A stretch of 64,000 nucleotides of DNA from Pseudomonas yamanorum (GTDB lineage: Bacteria > Pseudomonadota > Gammaproteobacteria > Pseudomonadales > Pseudomonadaceae): the NCBI RefSeq assembly GCF_013386765.1, contig NZ_JACARE010000006.1, positions 161,620 through 225,619 of the forward strand, written 5' to 3'. Shown here piece by piece: positions 58,834 through 64,000 of this stretch. The notes under the pieces are model-generated. The model was given only the letters and a program-made list of their open reading frames with translations. It was not told where the DNA came from and did not search any database. The position numbers and the translations under genes are program-made. The first letter of the stretch is position 1. The number at the start of each line of letters is the position of its first letter.

Positions 58834-61548
58834 TCAGTACCACTGCTTGAAGCGGCGGATGTAGATAGTCTTCATCAGTTGTGCCACGCAGCAGTAGGCG
58901 ACCAGGGTGCCCACCAGCCATGGGAAGTACGCCAGTGGCAGCGGCTCCAGGCCCACCAGCGCGCCCAGCGGCGAGAACGGCACGTAGATGCCCAGCCCGA
59001 TCACGATGCAGGTCATCATCATCACTGGCCATGCGGCGTTGCTCTGGAAGAACGGGATCTTGCGGGTGCGCAGCATATGCACTACCAGGGTTTGCGAGAG
59101 CAGCCCTTCGATGAACCAGCCGGACTGGAACAGGGTCTGCATTTCCACACTGTTGGCCGAGAACACGTACCACATCAAGGCAAAGGTGGTCATGTCGAAG
59201 ATCGACGAGGTCGGCCCGATCCAGATCATGAAGCGGCCAATGTTTTTCGCATCCCACTTGCGTGGCTTGGCCAGGTATTCCTTGTCCATCTTGTCCCACG
59301 GCAAGGCCAGCTGGGAGATGTCGTACATCAGGTTCTGCAGCAGCAGGTGGATCGACAGCATCGGCAGGAACGGGATGAATGCACTGGCCACCAGCACCGA
59401 GAACACGTTGCCGAAGTTGGAGCTGGCGGTCATGTTCAGGTACTTCATGATATTGCCGAAGGTCTCACGGCCTTTCAGCACGCCTTCTTCCAGCACCATC
59501 AGGCTCTTTTCCAGCAGGATGATGTCGGCGGATTCCTTGGCAATGTCCGTCGCGCTGTCCACCGAGATACCCACGTCGGCATCCCGCAGGGCCGGTGCAT
59601 CGTTGATGCCGTCGCCGAGGAAGCCCACGGTGTGGCCGTTGGACTGCAAGGTCTTGAGCACGCGGGACTTTTGCAGCGGCGTCAGTTTGGCAAACACCGT
59701 GCGTTCCTCAACCCGCAGCTTGAGGGTGGCGTCGTCCATCGCTTCGATTTCCACGCCCAGCAACGGTACGCCGGGCTCCAGGCCGACCTGGCGGCAGATC
59801 TTGCTGGTGACGATGGCGTTGTCGCCGGTGAGCACTTTGACCGCCACGCCGATTTCGCGCAGGGCAGCAATCGCGGGGCCGGCGGTTTCCTTTGGTGGAT
59901 CAAGGAAGGTCAGGAAGCCGCGGATCACCAGGTTGCGTTCATCTGCCGTGGTGTACTGCTTGCGTGCAAGCGCCTGGGGAATGTTGCGAGTGGCCAGCAC
60001 CAGCACCCGGAAGCCGTCTTCGTTGTAGTCCTGGGCAATCGCCAGCAACTCGTTGCGACGACGATCATCCAGCTCGACGGCCACGTCACCTTCCATCACG
60101 TGGGTGGAAATGCTCAGCATCTCCTCGACCGCGCCCTTGCACACCAGCAGGTGATCGTTCTGCGCGTCCTTGACCACAATCGACAGGCGACGGCGGATGA
60201 AGTCGAACGGCAGCTCATCCACCTTGCTGTAGGCGAACGGCACCTGGAACTTCGGATTCTGTTCCGAGAACTGTACGACCGCCTGGTCCATCAGGTTCTT
60301 CATACCGCTTTGGTGATGGCTGTTGAGCCAGGCCAGGGTCAGCACCGAGTCATCACGGTTGCCGAAGGCGTTGACGTGGTGCTCGAGGATGATCTTGTCC
60401 TGGGTCAGGGTGCCGGTCTTGTCGGTGCACAGCACGTCCATCGAACCGAAGTTCTGGATCGCGTTGAGGCGCTTGACCACCACCTTGCGCTTGGCCATGG
60501 CGGTTGCGCCCTTGGCCAGGTTGGCGCTGACGATCATCGGCAGCATTTCCGGGGTCAGGCCTACCGCCACCGCCAGGGCGAACAGCAGGGCATCGCTCCA
60601 GTCCCCTTTGGAGAAGCCGTTGAGGAAGAACACGATCGGCGTCATCACCAGCATGAAACGGATCAACAGCCAGCTGACGCTGTTCACCCCACGGTCAAAT
60701 GCGGTTTGCACCCGGGAGCCGACAATCGCCTTGGCCAGGGAGCCAAAGTAGGTGCGCGGGCCGGTGGCAACCACCACGGCTTGCGCCCGGCCGCTGACCA
60801 CGTTGGTGCCCATGAAGCAGATGTTGGGCAGGTCCAGCAGGTTGCCCTGGTCTGCCGCCGTGGAGGTGGCGGACTTTTGCGTCACATCGCCCAAGGTGTC
60901 GTACTTCTCTACCGGCAAGGCTTCGCCGGTCAGCACCGCCTGGCTGATGAACAGGTCGCGGGATTCGATCAGGCGGATGTCGGCCGGGATCATGTCGCCG
61001 GCAGACAGCTGCACGATATCGCCGGCCACCAGGTCGCGCATCGGCACTTCCCGCAGGGTCGGCTTGGAGCCCACTTGCTCACGGCGCAGCACCGTTGCGG
61101 TGGTGCGTACCATGGCCTTCAATGCTTCGGCGGACTTGGCAGAACGGTGTTCCTGCCAGAACCGCAGCAGGCTGCTGAGCATGACCATGGTCATGATAAT
61201 GATGACCTTGGTCAGGTCGGCCTCTTCACCGGCCTGCAGCGGCAGCCAGTAATCGGTGACGAAACTGATGCCGCCCAGGGTCAACAGCACATAAATGAAC
61301 GGATTGTTCAGTGCTTGTAGGAATTGCACGATGGCGTGAGGCGGCTTGTCGTGCGCCACTTCGTTGTAGCCTTCACGTTGCAGGCGAGCAAGGGCATCCA
61401 GCTCGGTCAGGCCATCCTTGGTTGCCCGGACATTGGCGAGGGTTGCCGAGAGGCCGTTCTGGGCTTCGCGGGCGGCACGCATCGACAGTTTGGCGTCGGT
61501 GTCGGTGCCGTTTTTCTTGTGCAGTTTCGGGTTTTTTACTGCGCTCAT
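58834..61548 (-). CDS. mgtA: Magnesium-translocating P-type ATPase
   Basis: The 904-residue P-type ATPase imports Mg2+ under limitation. It has the phosphorylation motif CTDKTGTLTQD (residues about 365-375), the actuator loop LTGEALPVEK (near 205), GDGINDAPALRDADVGISVD (near 630) and ten hydrophobic segments. The ATG at 61548 has a CAGGAG site. Its leader carries a short upstream frame and a long hairpin, which suggests control by translation or attenuation. First gene of a leftward group ending at 57244. Confidence 0.95.
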   Translation of the reverse strand: MSAVKNPKLHKKNGTDTDAKLSMRAAREAQNGLSATLANVRATKDGLTELDALARLQREGYNEVAHDKPPHAIVQFLQALNNPFIYVLLTLGGISFVTDYWLPLQAGEEADLTKVIIIMTMVMLSSLLRFWQEHRSAKSAEALKAMVRTTATVLRREQVGSKPTLREVPMRDLVAGDIVQLSAGDMIPADIRLIESRDLFISQAVLTGEALPVEKYDTLGDVTQKSATSTAADQGNLLDLPNICFMGTNVVSGRAQAVVVATGPRTYFGSLAKAIVGSRVQTAFDRGVNSVSWLLIRFMLVMTPIVFFLNGFSKGDWSDALLFALAVAVGLTPEMLPMIVSANLAKGATAMAKRKVVVKRLNAIQNFGSMDVLCTDKTGTLTQDKIILEHHVNAFGNRDDSVLTLAWLNSHHQSGMKNLMDQAVVQFSEQNPKFQVPFAYSKVDELPFDFIRRRLSIVVKDAQNDHLLVCKGAVEEMLSISTHVMEGDVAVELDDRRRNELLAIAQDYNEDGFRVLVLATRNIPQALARKQYTTADERNLVIRGFLTFLDPPKETAGPAIAALREIGVAVKVLTGDNAIVTSKICRQVGLEPGVPLLGVEIEAMDDATLKLRVEERTVFAKLTPLQKSRVLKTLQSNGHTVGFLGDGINDAPALRDADVGISVDSATDIAKESADIILLEKSLMVLEEGVLKGRETFGNIMKYLNMTASSNFGNVFSVLVASAFIPFLPMLSIHLLLQNLMYDISQLALPWDKMDKEYLAKPRKWDAKNIGRFMIWIGPTSSIFDMTTFALMWYVFSANSVEMQTLFQSGWFIEGLLSQTLVVHMLRTRKIPFFQSNAAWPVMMMTCIVIGLGIYVPFSPLGALVGLEPLPLAYFPWLVGTLVAYCCVAQLMKTIYIRRFKQWY

Positions 61549-61678
61549 TGTGTGTACTCCTGTCGCCAATTTTTCGACAAAACATACCCGGTACTTACCT
61601 GATGACAGGCGAGCGAAAGCATGCCGAGTCGCTGACTTCGCGATCGGTTTAAATAAAGTGTTAGGTAACTTTCTACAG

Positions 61679-61718
61679 GCCCGCTAATAGCGCATTAGTT
61701 AACTAGCGCGCAGCGGGC
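61679..61718 (-). promoter_or_regulatory. Long hairpin in the mgtA leader
   Basis: GCCCGCT and AGCGGGC are the outer arms; inside lie GCGC/GCGC pairing and the palindrome TAGTTAACTA. The hairpin includes the end and stop codon of the 12-codon upstream frame, so translation could open or close it. Confidence 0.6.
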
Positions 61719-61737
61719 TACTACTGGCTTCGTCCAT
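61699..61737 (-). CDS. 12-codon upstream reading frame of mgtA (mgtL-like leader)
   Basis: The frame encodes MDEASSSPLRAS and ends in TAA. A CTGGAG site lies 7 bases before the ATG, good spacing. It is 150 bases upstream of mgtA and its 3' end is inside the leader hairpin. In enterobacteria mgtA is controlled by a proline-rich leader peptide (MgtL); this one has only one proline, so control may differ. Confidence 0.5.
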   Translation of the reverse strand: MDEASSSPLRAS

Positions 61738-61794
61738 AGAGAACTCCAGCTGAATAATTAACCAGTTATCAGAAAGTTGCTGTTTCCAGCCGGC

Positions 61795-62088
61795 TTACGC
61801 CGCGCGAGCGTCCACGTAGAGGCTCAGCATCAGGCTCGCTTGCGCGACCAGGCTGGAAACGTTCCGTCTCTGCGGGTCTTGAGGGTCGGCATGGTCCCAT
61901 TGCTGGACCAGGTGGCCGGTGATGGGGCAGATACGCCAGTGGGCCAGGGGCGCCGGGCACACGCGGGGCGAGGAGGTAACAAAAGCGCTGCGGGTAGGCG
62001 AAAAGCCAACGGGCTCGCGGCACAATTTGGCACGCAAGGCCGCAGCCAGCGTACGCAGATCAGGCAAAGCAATCAGTTGAAAGGTCAT
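61795..62088 (-). CDS. Hypothetical protein upstream of mgtA
   Basis: The 97-residue protein opens MTFQLIALPDLRTLAAALRA and has a central WRICPITGHLVQQWDHAD segment, with two cysteines that might bind metal. A GAGGTGTG ribosome site precedes the ATG. It is in the same direction as mgtA and ends 57 bases before the leader frame. I recall similar short proteins in pseudomonads but no function. Confidence 0.55.
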   Translation of the reverse strand: MTFQLIALPDLRTLAAALRAKLCREPVGFSPTRSAFVTSSPRVCPAPLAHWRICPITGHLVQQWDHADPQDPQRRNVSSLVAQASLMLSLYVDARAA

Positions 62089-62358
62089 AACACACCTCGG
62101 GACCGGACTGGTATCCGGTGAGGCAGTTACGTTGGAGCGTCAGGCTCTAGCGCAGCTTACTCGGCCGGAAAGGCGAGTCCCGTCATATTCTCTGGGTTTT
62201 GCGCCCGATTCGCCGCATTCACGGTGATCGGACAGCGACTAGATACTGTGTCCATTGGCTTCTTTTGTGAGGTTAAAAAATGGCCCTGAGTTGCAGGCAC
62301 GGGCAATCTACTCAGGCAGTTGCCGGATGTCAACGTTTAATGACTTAATTTGTTACCG

Positions 62359-62375
62359 GTTCAGAGTTCGTTCAG
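62359..62375 (+). promoter_or_regulatory. PhoP-box-like direct repeat
   Basis: GTTCAG-AGTTC-GTTCAG: two identical hexamers 11 bases apart, the layout of Pseudomonas PhoP boxes. A TAGTAT -10-like sequence follows at 62397. It lies in the 412-base gap upstream of the MFS gene, which otherwise holds no gene I can support. Confidence 0.55.
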
Positions 62376-62500
62376 ACAAAAGGGGGAGGGAAGTTCTAGT
62401 ATCAAGTGCACTTATTGATAAATGATCTGTACTGGGTGGATAACGCGGAGTCACAATGCCGCAATAACTTCTGATGTGTGTGCGCACGAGGCAACTTCCC

Positions 62501-63808
62501 ATGTTCGATGTTCTCGGCAATAGAACCTATCGCCATTTGTTCCTGGCACAGATCATCGCGCTGATCGGCACCGGCTTGACCACGGTTGCGCTGGGCTTGT
62601 TGGCGTTCGACCTGGCGGGAGCCCAGGCGGGTGTGGTATTGGGCACGGCGCTGGCGATCAAGATGGCCGCCTATATCGGCGTTGCCCCGGTGGCCGCGGC
62701 CTTTGCCGAGCGCCTGCCGCGTCGGGCGATGCTGGTAACCCTGGACCTGACCCGGGCGCTGGTGGCGCTGGCGTTGCCGTTTGTGACGCAGGTGTGGGAG
62801 ATCTATCTGCTGATCTTTGTGCTGCAGTCGGCCTCGGCGGCGTTTACCCCGACGTTCCAGGCCACCATCCCGGACATCCTCACCGATGAAGTGCAGTACA
62901 CCAAGGCACTGTCACTGGCCCGTCTGGCCTACGACATGGAAAGCGTGGTGAGCCCGATGCTGGCGGCCGCGTTGCTGACGGTGATCAGCTTCCACAGCCT
63001 GTTTGCCGGTACGTCGGTGGGGTTTGTGGTGTCGGCGCTGTTGGTGTCTTCGGTGCTGCTGCCCCAGGCGCGGGCGGCGGTGCCCCGCAGTATCTATGAG
63101 CGCACCACCCGTGGTGTACGGATCTTCCTTGCGACACCACGTTTGCGCGGCCTGTTGGCGTTGAACCTGGCGGTGGCGGCGGCCAGTTCCATGGTCATCG
63201 TCAACACCGTGGTGCTGGTGCAGTCGCGCTTTGCCTTGCCGCAACGGTTTACGGCCATGGCGCTGGCGGCGTTTGGTGCGGGGTCGATGATTGCGGCATT
63301 GGCGTTGCCCGGGCTTCTGAAAAACATCAGTGACCGGGTGGCGATGTTGGCGGGGGGCGGGTTGTTGATTATGGGGTTGAGCGCCGGTATCCAGTTGTCG
63401 GGTTACGGCCAGTTGTTGGTGGTGTGGGGTGTGTTGGGGGTTGGCTATTCGCTGGCGCAAACCCCGGGAGGGCGTTTGTTGCGTCGTTCTGCTCATGCGC
63501 AGGATCGCCCGGCGTTGTTTGCTGCGCAATTTGCGCTGTCACACGTGTGCTGGTTGGTCACGTATCCGCTGGTGGGTTGGTTGAGTGCCAATGTCGGGCT
63601 GGTGGCGTCGTTTGGCGCGATGGCGGTGATTGCGGTGTTGGCGCTGATGGCTTGTGTAGTTTTGTGGCGGCCGGTTCATGAGCAAGTCCATGTATCGCAT
63701 CGCCACGATGATCTGCCGGTGGGGCACCCGCATTTGGCACTTCACCATGGCGGGGTGCACGGGCACGATTATGTTATCGATGATCTGCACCGTCGTTGGC
63801 CGGCTTGA
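62501..63808 (+). CDS. MFS exporter with histidine-rich C-terminal tail
   Basis: The 435-residue protein has 11-12 hydrophobic helices and MFS loop features (RLPRRAMLVTLDLTR after helix 2-3). The last about 45 residues hold eleven histidines (HEQVHVSHRHDDLPVGHPH and HHGGVHGHDYVIDDLH), typical of metal-handling exporters such as NreB-type nickel transporters. A PhoP-like box upstream and the neighbouring mgtA suggest a divalent-metal role. ATG 62501 was chosen over the in-frame ATG at 62474. Confidence 0.85.
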   Translation: MFDVLGNRTYRHLFLAQIIALIGTGLTTVALGLLAFDLAGAQAGVVLGTALAIKMAAYIGVAPVAAAFAERLPRRAMLVTLDLTRALVALALPFVTQVWEIYLLIFVLQSASAAFTPTFQATIPDILTDEVQYTKALSLARLAYDMESVVSPMLAAALLTVISFHSLFAGTSVGFVVSALLVSSVLLPQARAAVPRSIYERTTRGVRIFLATPRLRGLLALNLAVAAASSMVIVNTVVLVQSRFALPQRFTAMALAAFGAGSMIAALALPGLLKNISDRVAMLAGGGLLIMGLSAGIQLSGYGQLLVVWGVLGVGYSLAQTPGGRLLRRSAHAQDRPALFAAQFALSHVCWLVTYPLVGWLSANVGLVASFGAMAVIAVLALMACVVLWRPVHEQVHVSHRHDDLPVGHPHLALHHGGVHGHDYVIDDLHRRWPA

Positions 63809-63879
63809 TCAGAGGTATGGTTTGATTTTGCCGGGGGGGGAGTGGGTACATATCCGTTTTTTCGGGTGTTGCTGAAATT

Positions 63880-64000
63880 GGTTCCGCTCTTACAGCGGCT
63901 CACTTTTGAAAAGCGCAAAAGTAAGCAAAACGCTCTTGCCCCACCACTCGGCACCTCGCTTAGGCTCGGTGTGCCCTCTCTCCGGTATTACTCCGCGGGC
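63880..64000 (-). repeat. Dispersed Pseudomonas intergenic repeat (window edge)
   Basis: The segment with CTCACTTTTGAAAAGCGCAA and GCCCCACCACTCGGCACCTC followed by TAGGCTCGGTGTGCCC is, from memory, a repeated intergenic sequence in P. fluorescens-group genomes. It reaches the window edge, so its full length cannot be seen. No gene is supported in 63809-64000. Confidence 0.4.

Noticed and set aside
58879..61320. 813-codon forward frame opposite mgtA
   Set aside because: Shadow frame; mgtA on the other strand has all P-type ATPase motifs, while this frame has none.
1..64000. CRISPR arrays and insertion sequences
   Set aside because: No regularly spaced short repeats, transposase genes or Cas-like proteins were seen on either strand.

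Overview
The window reads as a chromosome segment of a Pseudomonas fluorescens-group bacterium. The GC-rich codon use, the DUF6124 and GNAT proteins, the REPIN-type repeats, the tRNA-Leu(UAA) and the general gene content all fit. This assignment comes from pattern recognition, not from a database search.

Region 1 (about 1-19.9 kb) is a mobile or phage-derived block. It opens inside a contractile-tail operon in the order J-I-H-fibre chaperone-FI-FII-E/E'-T-U-X-D, followed by a lysis cassette (GH19 endolysin, nested Rz/Rz1 spanins) and a Dam-type methyltransferase. This order, with lysis genes after D, resembles R-type pyocins more than phage P2. Behind it come a two-gene SRAP (yedK) unit with a good LexA box, an acetyltransferase, two tandem DUF1254 periplasmic proteins and an AT-rich gene for an ATPase-TOPRIM (OLD/PARIS-like) protein. 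The block ends at a 47-bp fragment equal to the 3' part of tRNA-Cys plus the tRNA terminator, which I interpret as an attachment-site scar. The left end lies outside the window.

Region 2 (19.9-33.6 kb) is chromosomal backbone with many very small membrane proteins. It holds a DUF6124 gene with a structured leader, a GH6 hydrolase, a LysE exporter, tRNA-Leu, a TonB receptor plus PepSY protein, a CigR-like protein, a divergent quinone oxidoreductase/LysR pair with a perfect operator-like repeat, and a rifampin ADP-ribosyltransferase.

Region 3 (33.7-54.3 kb) is a catabolic super-locus. The leftward operon (MocA-like dehydrogenase, TIM-barrel isomerase, orphan sugar-binding protein) has a near-consensus sigma-54 promoter facing a divergent sigma-54 activator. 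A LacI regulator faces a MocD-MocE-ferredoxin reductase-isomerase operon, the type of oxygenase linked to rhizopine demethylation. Next come deoC/DeoR with a strong operator, a complete ribose-type ABC transporter, a polyol-type dehydrogenase, an FGGY kinase, a SorC regulator and a HAD phosphatase. Together they suggest uptake and oxidation of inositol-like or deoxy/polyol compounds.

Region 4 (54.3-64 kb) contains two REPIN elements, small conserved proteins, GFA, DinB and TerB-like proteins, and an mgtA magnesium-transport unit. The mgtA gene has an unusual leader: a 12-codon upstream reading frame ends inside a long hairpin. An MFS exporter with a histidine-rich tail follows, preceded by a PhoP-box-like direct repeat.
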